Of a stretch of 64,000 nt of DNA, positions 25,753 through 34,083 are shown piece by piece. Made by a program: the position numbers and the translations under genes. The stretch is from Desulfuromonas sp. (GTDB taxonomy: Bacteria; Desulfobacterota; Desulfuromonadia; Desulfuromonadales; Geothermobacteraceae). The number at the start of each line of letters is the position of its first letter. The stretch's first letter is position 1. The notes under the pieces were generated by a model that ran no database searches, was not told where the DNA came from, and worked only from the letters and a program-made list of their open reading frames with translations. Location: positions 1 to 64,000 of the forward strand of contig PKUA01000031.1 in the NCBI GenBank assembly GCA_002868905.1, written 5' to 3'.

Positions 25753-27027
25753 ATGCATATCCGTCTCAAGTATGGTGAAAAGGGATTGGACCTTGATTAC
25801 CCCGCGACGGCAAACTTCGTCGGTGTCCTTTTTCCGGATGAGGCCGAGGTTCTTTCGGTGCCAGAAGATGCTGTCCAGCAATCTCTTCTAAGGCCGATCG
25901 AGTCCAAGCCACTTAAGGAATTGGGTCGGGACAAATCGGATGCGGTCATTGTTATCAGTGACATAACCCGACCGGTACCGAATGCCCTGCTGCTGCCGAT
26001 TATTATTCAGCACCTGGAAGAGGCGGGCATTCCCTCCGACAAGATCACCATCCTGATTGCGACCGGAATCCATCGTCCCAACGAGGGACAGGAACTTGAA
26101 CGTCTGGTCGGCAAGGAGATCGCCTCTTCCTACCGAATTATCAACCATTTCTCTAAAAACCAGGACGATATGGCCCTGGTCGGGCATATCGGCGATGGAG
26201 TTCCGGCCCTGGTCAACAAGAATTACCTGGAGGCCGACCTGAAAATCCTGACAGGCTTCATCGAGCCGCATATGTGGGCCGGATTCTCCGGTGGGCGCAA
26301 ATCGATTTTGCCTGGGATATCATCGATAAAAACTCTTGAATTCATGCACGGCCCGGAGATGGTGGCCCATCCGCAGACCCGCTACGGTGTCCTGAAAGGG
26401 AACCCGTTCCATGAAGCCGGGCTCGCCATCATGGAACAATCAGGGGCCGACTTCATCGTCAACGTGACTCTCGATACCAGCAAAAACATCACCGGGGTTT
26501 TTGCTGGTCACCCGGTCAAAGCCCACCTTGAGGGGGTCGAGTTTCTCTCCCGCCATTGTGTCCGGACTTTGGATGAACCGCTCGATTTTGTTGTGACCAC
26601 CAACGCGGGAGCGCCGCTTGACTGCAACCTGTATCAGACCGCAAAAGGGATCTCAGGTGTAGCCGGTGCGACCCGCGAGGGCGGGGTGATCCTGATTGCC
26701 ACTGAGTGCCTGGAAGGGTTTGGCAGTGAAGAGTACAGGGCGGTTTTCGAGCATGCCACCACACCACAGGTCTTTATTGAAAAACTTATGAAGAAGGACT
26801 TCTTTCTCCCCGACCAGTGGTGTGCCCAGGAAACTTACCAAGTGATGCTAAAGAATGAAATCTGGGTGCACACCCAGGGGATCGACGCCGACACACTGCG
26901 GCGGTTTCATTTCAGGCCGGTCAAAAACATCAGTGAGGCGATCACTGAGCTCCTCGACAGATTCGGCCAGGATGCACGCTGGGCGATTGTTCCGGACGGC
27001 CCGCTGCTGATCCTCAAGGTCGACTAA
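25753..27027 (+). CDS. larA: LarA-family nickel-pincer racemase/epimerase
   Basis: 424 residues. Residues matching lactate racemase LarA are present at almost the same numbers: His107 in TGIHRPN, His173 in EPHMWAGFSGG, Lys183 in GGRKSILPG (attachment site of the pyridinium nickel pincer cofactor) and His199 in FMHGPEM. LarA homologues racemise or epimerise various 2-hydroxy acids, so lactate is only one possibility. GGAGG precedes the ATG by seven bases. The cofactor genes larB, larC and larE are not in the window; they must lie elsewhere if the enzyme is active. Symbol given for the family. Confidence 0.87.
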   Translation: MHIRLKYGEKGLDLDYPATANFVGVLFPDEAEVLSVPEDAVQQSLLRPIESKPLKELGRDKSDAVIVISDITRPVPNALLLPIIIQHLEEAGIPSDKITILIATGIHRPNEGQELERLVGKEIASSYRIINHFSKNQDDMALVGHIGDGVPALVNKNYLEADLKILTGFIEPHMWAGFSGGRKSILPGISSIKTLEFMHGPEMVAHPQTRYGVLKGNPFHEAGLAIMEQSGADFIVNVTLDTSKNITGVFAGHPVKAHLEGVEFLSRHCVRTLDEPLDFVVTTNAGAPLDCNLYQTAKGISGVAGATREGGVILIATECLEGFGSEEYRAVFEHATTPQVFIEKLMKKDFFLPDQWCAQETYQVMLKNEIWVHTQGIDADTLRRFHFRPVKNISEAITELLDRFGQDARWAIVPDGPLLILKVD

Positions 27028-27047
27028 AAGGCAAGATCGGAAACTGA

Positions 27048-27227
27048 TCAGGACCCCATGCAGGCCATGACAGCAGAAGATATGGAGTCGATTTCGCTCT
27101 GAACCGCGATCAAGTCATGCACAACAACCGGATCGCTGATTTCGACACTTGCCAGCGACGTCGTGCCAAACAGGCCGGTCAATACCAGGGCCAGACTCAT
27201 CAGGCAGCATACACGTCTCTTGGTCAT
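27048..27227 (-). CDS. Small exported protein downstream of the PAS histidine kinase
   Basis: 59 codons, reading MTKRRVCCLMSLALVLTGLF then GTTSLASVEISDPVVVHD and ending AVMACMGS. The basic N-terminus, hydrophobic core and ALAS-type end give a clear signal peptide; the mature peptide would be only about 32 residues with one Cys. Its ribosome site GGAG is embedded in the last codons and stop of the kinase gene (stop at 27235), so it looks co-transcribed and translationally coupled. No family recognised. Confidence 0.6.
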   Translation of the reverse strand: MTKRRVCCLMSLALVLTGLFGTTSLASVEISDPVVVHDLIAVQSEIDSISSAVMACMGS

Positions 27228-27234
27228 GGTGGGA

Positions 27235-29061
27235 TTACTCCATTTCGATCAATGGCAACCAGAACGATGCCTTTGTCCCCTCCCCTTTTCGGCTATCCAT
27301 CCAGATCTCTCCACCATGCGCTTCGACAATCTGTTTGGCGATACTCATACCGAGGCCGAGTCCACTCACCGCCGTATCCGATGAGTCGGCGCGGTAGAAC
27401 TTGTCAAAGACCTGACTCAGTTGCGTCTCGTCCATCCCGATCCCGTGGTCGACAACAGAAACCTGACAACTCTTTGACTTGAACCTGGTTTCTACAATGA
27501 TGTCACTGTCGGAGGGTGAATACTTGGCTGCGTTACTGAGGAGGTTTTCAAGGACCTGGGCAAGGCGCTGCGGATCGAATTTGAGCGCTGCTCCTGGATC
27601 TGTTTCCGGGACATGATGAATAAAGTTCCGGTCCGACATTTTGATCCGATACCGATCCATGATTCGGTTGATCAATGCAACAATGTCGCTCCGCTCCACC
27701 TCCAGGGCAATCGGCTGGCCACTCTCGATGCGGCTGATATCGAGCAAATCATCGACAATCCGGGTGAGGGCTTCACCCGTATCGAATATTTCCTGGAGAA
27801 ATGCGCGTTTCTGTCCCTCCTCGAATTCTCCGAATTCACCACGGCTGAGCAGAAGTTCCGTATATCCCAACATGGTGCTCAGGGGAGTCCGCAGCTCATG
27901 GGCCGCCGTTGAAATAAATTCACTTTTCACCTGGTCCATCTGCAGGAGAGCTTTCTCCGCTTCCTTTTCGGTCGATATGTCACGAATAATCGCGATCAGG
28001 TGGGGTTCATTGCCGATATCGAAGACTTTTGCAGAGACCTTGCATGACTTGACTAGATTTCCCCTGACGCGAAATTTCGTCTCGAGATTGATCATCTCAC
28101 CATGAACCTGCAGCTGATGACGGAACAGTTCGCGCATTGCAGGATCGTCCCAAAGCCCCAGGTCGTCTGAGTTGTGCCCGATGGCGGTAACTCGCGGTAT
28201 CCCGGCAATCTCCTCGAAGGCCTGGTTCACATCGAGGATTTTTCCATCGGAGAGTCTGGCCAGCACGACCGGATCGGGAATCGTCACAAAGGCAGAGCGA
28301 AACCGAACCTCACTGTTTTTCAACTGATTCTCAATCTCGATATGCTCTGTCACGTCGAGAAAAACACAGGCGAAACAATCCTGCCTGGGACGATAAACCT
28401 TGACTTCGTAATGTCGCCCGAGTTCCTTGGAAAAGTGCCGGAAGTGCACCTTCTCACCGGTCAAGGCGACCCTGCCAAACGTCTCGATCCAAAATTGCTC
28501 GATGGTCGGCAAAACCTCGGAAACTTTTCTACCGACAATTTCGGAGGCCTTCAGGCCGGTCATGCGTTCGAAGGCGGGGTTGACTTCCAGGAAACGATAG
28601 TCGACCGGGTTACCATCCTCATCACGAATAATCTGGTGGTAGGAAAAGGCATCCATCATCTCATTGAAAAGTTGCTGGAATTTTGTTTCTGCCAGGCGTT
28701 GTGCCGTAACGTCCCGATCGATTCCCCGATACCCTCTGAAAGTTCCATCCTCGTCGAAAATCGGCGTCCCACTCGACTCGATGATGACTTCCCGACCATC
28801 CTTGTGGATGTTGGTGTTTTCCAGGCAGGAGAACGGCTGGTACTTTTTTGCGATGGGATCAAAGTGCTGGTGAACCCGGTCGGCTTCCTCGGGAGACATC
28901 AGGTCGAAGGCGTTCTTGCCGAGGATTTCATCCGGTTCATAGCCGAGAAGATCCTTTATTCTCGGGCTGACATAAGTGAAAATCGCATTTTCGTCAAACT
29001 CCCAATGCCAGTCCGGAGAACTTTCGACCATTTCCTTAAATCTGTCTTCGCCAGAGGACAT
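27235..29061 (-). CDS. Soluble PAS-PAS-PAS sensor histidine kinase
   Basis: About 608 residues from ATG 29061 (GAGAGG five bases upstream; a GTG at 29067 is less likely). Three PAS domains: about 8-120 (WHWEFDENAIFTYVSPRIKDLL), 130-250 (VNPAFERMTGL) and 255-375 (VVLARLSDGKILDVNQAFEEIAG). HisKA follows with the phospho-acceptor His in STAAHELRTPLSTML, then HATPase_c with NLLSNAAKYSP (N box), DHGIGMDE (G1) and GLGLGMSIAKQIVEAHGG (G2). No transmembrane segment, so it senses a cytoplasmic signal. No response regulator is adjacent. Confidence 0.9.
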   Translation of the reverse strand: MSSGEDRFKEMVESSPDWHWEFDENAIFTYVSPRIKDLLGYEPDEILGKNAFDLMSPEEADRVHQHFDPIAKKYQPFSCLENTNIHKDGREVIIESSGTPIFDEDGTFRGYRGIDRDVTAQRLAETKFQQLFNEMMDAFSYHQIIRDEDGNPVDYRFLEVNPAFERMTGLKASEIVGRKVSEVLPTIEQFWIETFGRVALTGEKVHFRHFSKELGRHYEVKVYRPRQDCFACVFLDVTEHIEIENQLKNSEVRFRSAFVTIPDPVVLARLSDGKILDVNQAFEEIAGIPRVTAIGHNSDDLGLWDDPAMRELFRHQLQVHGEMINLETKFRVRGNLVKSCKVSAKVFDIGNEPHLIAIIRDISTEKEAEKALLQMDQVKSEFISTAAHELRTPLSTMLGYTELLLSRGEFGEFEEGQKRAFLQEIFDTGEALTRIVDDLLDISRIESGQPIALEVERSDIVALINRIMDRYRIKMSDRNFIHHVPETDPGAALKFDPQRLAQVLENLLSNAAKYSPSDSDIIVETRFKSKSCQVSVVDHGIGMDETQLSQVFDKFYRADSSDTAVSGLGLGMSIAKQIVEAHGGEIWMDSRKGEGTKASFWLPLIEME

Positions 29062-29133
29062 CTTCACCTCTCCGAGCAGGGTTCAACCCTGCGATGTCAG
29101 CAAACTCCATTACAAAAGGGCACAAAAATTCCG

Positions 29134-29799
29134 TCAGGGCTTTTTCGTCCCCGGCTCCTTCTCCAGGCGCAGATCGTCATACCAGGCCAACGCCTCACCA
29201 CCGGTATTGTCGGTGTCGGTCATGATGGCGATGGCGCCGACCTCGGACGGTTCCTCCCCCCAGATACGGCGGTAGTCTTGCAGCACGTTGCGCCGTTCCT
29301 CGACCCACTGCCCGGCTTTGGCGACGCCGCTTTCGACCGCGAGCATCTGGGCGTTGGCGGTGAACGGGTTGTCGATCACCTCTCCCTGCGGCAGCTTGTT
29401 GGCCCAGATGTAATTGATAGTGCGGGTTTTCCAGAACAGCCAATGTGGAAAAACCACGTAAAGGCGGGCGGCGTAGTCGTCCCCCTCCTTGCGGGTGGCA
29501 TCACCGTTCGGCAGGGTACCGGCAATTTTCCAGCGCCAGGCGAGGACCGGCCAGTCGGCAAGATGAAACTTGCGCTCCATGAACAGGCCACTGGCGGCAT
29601 TTTTGCTCTGCGCCTGCAGCACCTGCCCGCCCCGCGTGTCGGAAATGGTGGAATAGTGGGTGTCGCCCTGGAAACTCTTGCGCTGCCAATGTGATCCGAT
29701 CCCTTGGTCGAAGTCATCGATCAGCCACGGTTCATCGGCCGCCACGACAACAGCCGGCCAAAGCAGCAGTCCAATCAGCAACAGGCTAAACCCACGCAT
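29134..29799 (-). CDS. Exported DUF3047 protein, last gene of the beta-helix/carboxypeptidase-like cluster
   Basis: 221 residues, signal peptide at the N-terminus (about 1-21, ending VVVAA) and a DUF3047 body (FDQGIGSHWQRKSFQG, WRWKIAGTLPNGDATRKEGDDYAARLYVVF, YIWANKLPQG). The family is predicted to be a periplasmic beta-sandwich, often found with carbohydrate or envelope genes; its function is unknown. ATG 29799 has GGAGG seven bases upstream and overlaps the polyferredoxin stop by 14 bases. As the end of a 17.5-kb gene run it is presumably part of the same periplasmic system. Confidence 0.85.
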   Translation of the reverse strand: MRGFSLLLIGLLLWPAVVVAADEPWLIDDFDQGIGSHWQRKSFQGDTHYSTISDTRGGQVLQAQSKNAASGLFMERKFHLADWPVLAWRWKIAGTLPNGDATRKEGDDYAARLYVVFPHWLFWKTRTINYIWANKLPQGEVIDNPFTANAQMLAVESGVAKAGQWVEERRNVLQDYRRIWGEEPSEVGAIAIMTDTDNTGGEALAWYDDLRLEKEPGTKKP

Positions 29800-31318
29800 C
29801 ACGCTTCCTCCGGCTCTCCCCCTCGTTGGTGACGCGAATGGCCGAAGCGCCCTCGAGCGGGCACTTGGTCTCGCAGATGCCGCAGCCGATGCAGCGATCC
29901 TTGACCACTCGGGGGATCTTCAGGGTCCTCACCTCGCTCTTGACCAGCACCTGCTGTTCGTCGAAAACGATCGCCTTCTCACCGGTCGGGCAGTGCTCTT
30001 CACAGACCAGGCACTCCTCGCGGCGAGCGAAAGGCAGGCAGCGATCCTTGTCGAAAACGGCGATGCCGATCACTTCCTTCTTTTTCTGTTCAAGGGGCAG
30101 GTGGCGAATCGCCCCGGTCGGGCAGACCTGACCACACAGGGTGCAATTATACTCGCAGTAACCGTGGCGCGCCACCAGCAGCGGGGTCCAGAGACCAACC
30201 GGGCCGGCCTGCAGCAGCGCGGGTTGCAGGGCGAGACCGATGCAGACCTTCATGCACTCGCCACAGCGGACGCAGCGCTGCAGGAATTCCTCTTCGTCGA
30301 CCGCGCCGGGGGGACGGAGCAGGTATTGGTTGCTGCGCCAGGTCGGCGGGCCGGTCATAACCGACGGCGCCAGCAGGGCGCCGCAGGCGAGGGATGTCAC
30401 CACCCCGCGACGCTGCAGATCGACACCGGCAGAGGGAGCCTTCTTGCCGAATCCGAACGAGACCCGCTCGGACGGGCAGTAGCCGGTGCAGTCGTGACAG
30501 AGAATGCACTCGCTGCGGGCATGGCCCGCTTCGTCGGTCGCCGCCATCCGGCAGGCGCTGGTACAGAGCTTACAGTCGCCGCACAGCTCGACCGGCTCAC
30601 GCCGGTAGAGAGCGTGGCGGCTGCAGATGCCGAGCAGGGCGCCGAGCGGACAGAGGTTGCGGCACCAGAAACGACGCTCAACCTTCTCCAGCAACAGGAT
30701 GACAACGAACACCAGCAGGGTGAACAGGCCAAGCTGGAAAGCGGGAGGATGAAACGCCATCAGGTGATCGCGCCAGAACGGGTAAAGCCTGTTGACCGCG
30801 TCGGAGACCACCGGCACCTGGTGCACATAGAAGAAATCGAACAGCCCGTTCGCCCCGCTGTTGTAGGCGGGATAAAGAGCAAAAGTCAGGCTGCGCAGGA
30901 AGATGGCGAGGGGATCGAACAGACCGAGCAGTTGCACCCCGAACAGGGACGCCGCCGCCAGGGTCAGCAGCAGGTAGTATTTCGCCTTACGCCAGCCGGG
31001 ACGCGGCTTCGACCGGGGAGATTTAAGCAGGGCGGAGCTGCCGTCGAGGGTGGTCCCGAGGGGGCAGATCCAGCCGCAGAAGAAGCGGCCGAGAAAAATG
31101 GTCAGCACCACAAGGAGCAGGGCGGGCCAGAGGCTGGCCCAATGAAACGGGCCGGGGGCGAACAGGTCGGCGAGAGCGGCGAGCGGGTCGATACGGAACA
31201 GCAGTCCGACCGGATACGGCAACTCGTCAAGACCGCGGTACTCGGTGGCGACGAACAGCCAGAGAAATCCGGCGAGGCAGATCAGCTGCGATGTCCGGCG
31301 CCAGCCGCGCGTGCCCAC
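29786..31318 (-). CDS. Membrane polyferredoxin (NapH/NosR-C-like) with multiple 4Fe-4S motifs
   Basis: 510 residues. N-terminal helices include LGRFFCGWICPLGT, the NapH/CcoG signature, and a second membrane-proximal NLCPLGALLGICS. Then come soluble ferredoxin motifs: CGDCKLCTSACRM, CILCHDCTGYCP, CVRCGECMKVC, CTLCGQVCPTG, CLVCEEHCPTG and CIGCGICETKCP. A protein like this passes electrons from the quinone pool to a periplasmic partner, as NapH and NosR do. No obvious terminal reductase is encoded nearby; the DUF362 protein and the beta-helix proteins are the candidates for partners. GTG start with GAGG upstream. Confidence 0.88.
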   Translation of the reverse strand: MGTRGWRRTSQLICLAGFLWLFVATEYRGLDELPYPVGLLFRIDPLAALADLFAPGPFHWASLWPALLLVVLTIFLGRFFCGWICPLGTTLDGSSALLKSPRSKPRPGWRKAKYYLLLTLAAASLFGVQLLGLFDPLAIFLRSLTFALYPAYNSGANGLFDFFYVHQVPVVSDAVNRLYPFWRDHLMAFHPPAFQLGLFTLLVFVVILLLEKVERRFWCRNLCPLGALLGICSRHALYRREPVELCGDCKLCTSACRMAATDEAGHARSECILCHDCTGYCPSERVSFGFGKKAPSAGVDLQRRGVVTSLACGALLAPSVMTGPPTWRSNQYLLRPPGAVDEEEFLQRCVRCGECMKVCIGLALQPALLQAGPVGLWTPLLVARHGYCEYNCTLCGQVCPTGAIRHLPLEQKKKEVIGIAVFDKDRCLPFARREECLVCEEHCPTGEKAIVFDEQQVLVKSEVRTLKIPRVVKDRCIGCGICETKCPLEGASAIRVTNEGESRRKRDAWV

Positions 31319-31325
31319 CCCGACC

Positions 31326-32240
31326 TCAGACCTTCCGGACCTTCTGCAGGTCCATCACCCCGAGACCGCGCCGGGCGCCGGCGGCGATGGAAGAGATCTC
31401 TTGCGGCTCCAGGCCGAACAGGGTCGCCGCCATGGCGTCGGCTGCGACGATGTCAGGCGAGGCGATCAGCGTGTTACGCACCTCGACGTCTTTGAGCCGT
31501 CCCCCCTGCGGGCCGTTGGCGACCAGGATGCGGGTGGCGTCGACGATGGTCAGGTCGGACTGCACCACCAGGTTGATGTCGGCGAGCGCCTCGTCGATCC
31601 GCTGGTGCAGCACACCGCGATTGCCGCCGATCACCCCCATGACGTTCTTCATGCCGAGGGTCAGACGGGAGATACCGTGATCCTTGGCGATCGGCAGGTT
31701 GATAAAGCGGTCGGCTTCGAGGGCGGGACGATAAAACGGCCATTTGTCAAAAACGATACCGCCGCGGATCGCGACATCGCCGTAGGCGCGGCGGTCCATG
31801 TGCTCAAGCACGGCGCGCTTGTCGCCGAAGGCGGCGAACATCTTCTCCAGGCCGCTGCTGTGGTAGCAGCGCCGCGGGTCGTTGCAGGTCCGGTCAAAAA
31901 CCCGCACCTTCTTCGCCCCCGCCTCGAGGCAGAGCTCGATGACGGTTTTGACCACGTCCGGGTGGGTGTTGGCGGCGTATTCCGGCGCCCGGTCCCAACC
32001 TATATTCGGCTTGACCACAACGGTCTCGCCCGCCTTGACGAATGTCCCCATGCCACCGAGGGCGGCGACCGTCTCTCGCACCAGCGCCGGGATATCGGTC
32101 CCCTTGCGCAGAGCGACCGGCGGCGCGTCGGCCGCCAGCGCCGGCAGGGCAAACAGGTCGACCAGCGGCAGCCCGCCGAGGGCAAACGCGCCCCCCTGCA
32201 GGCTGCGACGGATAAAGGTGCGACGGTCGATGCCGGTCAT
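31326..32240 (-). CDS. Tat-exported DUF362 protein
   Basis: 304 residues. DRRTFIRRSLQGGAFALGG is a twin-arginine signal, consistent with export of a folded, cofactor-bearing protein. The DUF362 core follows (VVVKPNIGWDRAPEYAANTHPDVV; CLEAGAKKVRVFDRTCNDPRRCYHSSG; PIAKDHGISRLTLGMKNVMGVIGGNRG). DUF362 proteins are often linked to iron-sulfur proteins, and here the gene directly precedes the polyferredoxin by seven bases. AGGAG lies seven bases before ATG. Role is unknown; a redox partner is the simplest guess. Confidence 0.87.
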   Translation of the reverse strand: MTGIDRRTFIRRSLQGGAFALGGLPLVDLFALPALAADAPPVALRKGTDIPALVRETVAALGGMGTFVKAGETVVVKPNIGWDRAPEYAANTHPDVVKTVIELCLEAGAKKVRVFDRTCNDPRRCYHSSGLEKMFAAFGDKRAVLEHMDRRAYGDVAIRGGIVFDKWPFYRPALEADRFINLPIAKDHGISRLTLGMKNVMGVIGGNRGVLHQRIDEALADINLVVQSDLTIVDATRILVANGPQGGRLKDVEVRNTLIASPDIVAADAMAATLFGLEPQEISSIAAGARRGLGVMDLQKVRKV

Positions 32241-32250
32241 GGCGAAACTC

Positions 32251-32856
32251 CTAGATCAGACGGTTCTGCTTGAGGAAACCGCGCGCCACCTTATGCGGCG
32301 GCTGCCCGGCCGCTTGCTTTTCGAGTTGCTCGATGGTGGCGTCGTCGATCCGACCTCCAAGCTTGTTGATCAACCGCGCCAGGGCCGGAAACTTCTTCAA
32401 TGTGTCCTTGCGCACCACGGGGGCCGCATCGGCCGGAGCACCGGCCGGTGCCTCCTGCTTGTTGGCGAAACCGAGCGGCTTGAGCCAGATCAGGTTGAGG
32501 TCCTGGTTGTAGACTTCCTTGACCGCCTTGAACAGCGCATCGGAGTCGGCAATCGCCTCCTTGCGCAGAATCTCGACCTGGCCGACGCCGGTGTATTCAA
32601 CGTACATGTCGATGTCCGCCTTGACCAGCGCCTCGTGCACCGCCGCGTGACCGCTGAAATCCGCCACCTTGACGCTGGTGCCGGTCCGCTCGGCGATCAG
32701 CACGGCCAACAGCTGCGCCAGCACCTGCTGCTGCACCGTGCCGGTCGAACCGATGACCAGGGTCTTGCCGACACAAGCGGAGCCATGTGGCACGCCAATG
32801 CTCAACGCGAGCAGCAGCGCCAGGCTGCCACAGAAAAATCGGGTCAAATACTTCAT
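32251..32856 (-). CDS. Shortened OpuAC-like substrate-binding protein with a missing central lobe
   Basis: 201 residues with a signal peptide (about 1-27). Residues about 30-135 match the first part of glycine betaine/choline-type binding proteins (LVIGSTGTVQQQVLAQLLAVLI, HEALVKADIDMYVEYTGVGQVEIL, NLIWLKPLGF). About 145-201 match the very end of the same family (APVVRKDTLKKFPALARLINKL..IDDATIEQLEKQ..AGQPPHKVARGFLKQNRLI). The roughly 80-100 residues expected between them are replaced by a short Ala/Pro linker. ABC permease and ATPase genes are absent. It probably does not serve transport; it may be a binding or scaffold subunit of the cluster. ATGA overlap with the beta-helix lipoprotein gene. 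Confidence 0.75.
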   Translation of the reverse strand: MKYLTRFFCGSLALLLALSIGVPHGSACVGKTLVIGSTGTVQQQVLAQLLAVLIAERTGTSVKVADFSGHAAVHEALVKADIDMYVEYTGVGQVEILRKEAIADSDALFKAVKEVYNQDLNLIWLKPLGFANKQEAPAGAPADAAPVVRKDTLKKFPALARLINKLGGRIDDATIEQLEKQAAGQPPHKVARGFLKQNRLI

Positions 32857-33719
32857 GGAACCTTCTCCTCTCTCCACCGGGAGATATCAACCGGCCCTGT
32901 GAGTGGGGCGGGCGTCAACACCCGGCCGAGTTGGGGATCGATGCGCCGGTCGAGAATACCGGCGGCTATTTGCTCGCCATCGGTCGTCCCCCACCAATTA
33001 TACGGCAAGGTGACGTCCTCGCGCTGCTCGATCCCGAGTTTTACGCTGTAATTCCTGTTATCCACCAGGTTATTTCGTGCAATGGTCGCCTTGTCTTTCG
33101 ACCTCGTCACCGCAAAGATACCGATGTCGTTGTTGCGGATATCGTTGTGGTGGACGCTTGCCACGCTGCCGCGCTCCTCGTAGCGCAACCCGTGGGTGTT
33201 GTGTATCATCCGGTTCCCCGCCACCTCGATATTGACGGTCGAGAAGCGGACCCCGTCGACATTGTACCGAAAGACCGAATCCCGAACGGTCGCCCGGCAG
33301 AAGTGGACCTGGACGCCGCTGTAGGCATACTCCGAGACGACATGTTCCAGGACCGCCTCTTTGGCGAAATCGAAATAGAGGTACTTCCAGTCCTGCGGCT
33401 TCGGCTCGGCCGCCCCGCTGGTGAACAGGATCGGCGCCTCGGCCGTCCCGCGCGCCAGCAGCGCCCCTTCGACCAGCAGCTCGCTGTCGCCGATGCCGTC
33501 GCCGTCCCGGTCTACAGGTTCGAAAACAATTTTCGTGCCGGGGAGGATCACCACCCGCCCCTGTTTTTTTACCGTGACCACCCCGCGAATCCGCACCTCC
33601 CCCTGCCAGACGACATCGGCCTCAACGACAGCGTCGACAAGGTGCAGCGATGGTTTCGTGCCGAGGCAACCGGCCGGCAGCAAAGCGCCGAGCAGAAGGA
33701 TGACAAAGCTTCGTCGCAT
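32853..33719 (-). CDS. NosD-like right-handed beta-helix lipoprotein (module 4)
   Basis: 288 residues. Lipoprotein signal with lipobox LPAGC (Cys18). The opening motif VWQGEVRIRGVV...RVVILPGTKIVFEP is shared with the other three beta-helix proteins of the cluster, and DRDGDGIGDSELLVEGALLARGT is shared closely with the PQQ fusion. Repeats such as VAGNRMIHNTHGL, VHHNDIRNNDIGIF and IARNNLVDNRNYSV are PbH1 coils; YNWWGTTDGEQIAAGILDRRIDP closes the helix. NosD, the best known relative, helps assemble the copper centre of nitrous oxide reductase; the present protein's substrate is unknown. Confidence 0.85.
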   Translation of the reverse strand: MRRSFVILLLGALLPAGCLGTKPSLHLVDAVVEADVVWQGEVRIRGVVTVKKQGRVVILPGTKIVFEPVDRDGDGIGDSELLVEGALLARGTAEAPILFTSGAAEPKPQDWKYLYFDFAKEAVLEHVVSEYAYSGVQVHFCRATVRDSVFRYNVDGVRFSTVNIEVAGNRMIHNTHGLRYEERGSVASVHHNDIRNNDIGIFAVTRSKDKATIARNNLVDNRNYSVKLGIEQREDVTLPYNWWGTTDGEQIAAGILDRRIDPQLGRVLTPAPLTGPVDISRWREEKVP

Positions 33720-33754
33720 ACGTTCCCTGGGAAAACGGCTATCCGCCGCTTTGA

Positions 33755-34066
33755 TCAGTGATACTTGCCGACGGTCTTCGCGTCGGGGACGGGTCCGAGA
33801 TCAATCTGACCGAACTGCTCCTCGAATTTGCGAACGTTCTCATGCAGGCTCGCCAGCATCCTTTTCGCGTGGCGCGGCGAGGTGACCACCCGGCTTCGCA
33901 CCTTGGCGCGCGGGGCCTGCGGCTGTAGAAAAACGAAATCGAGTATGAACTCGCTGTCGCTGTGGTTGGTGACCAGCAGGTTGGAATAAACCCCCTGCGC
34001 CGTCTCCTCGTCGAGCTGGATCTCGATCTTGATCTCCTTGGTCTCCTGCTGTTTCTTTTCCGCCAT
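33755..34066 (-). CDS. DUF3467 protein
   Basis: 103 residues without a signal peptide. EETAQGVYSNLLVTNHSDSEFILDFVFLQPQAPRAKVRSRVVTSPRHAKRML is the DUF3467 core, a small cytoplasmic beta-protein of unknown role found in many bacteria. It interrupts module 4, between the carboxypeptidase-like gene (17 bases upstream) and the beta-helix gene (35 bases downstream). Its presence as a lone cytoplasmic product in a cluster of exported proteins is odd. Confidence 0.85.
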   Translation of the reverse strand: MAEKKQQETKEIKIEIQLDEETAQGVYSNLLVTNHSDSEFILDFVFLQPQAPRAKVRSRVVTSPRHAKRMLASLHENVRKFEEQFGQIDLGPVPDAKTVGKYH

Positions 34067-34083
34067 GACTCCTCCTTATCGAC

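Noticed and set aside
29660-31495. 611-codon plus-strand frame over the polyferredoxin
   Set aside because: Antisense shadow; the minus strand has repeated CxxCxxC motifs and operon-type overlaps.
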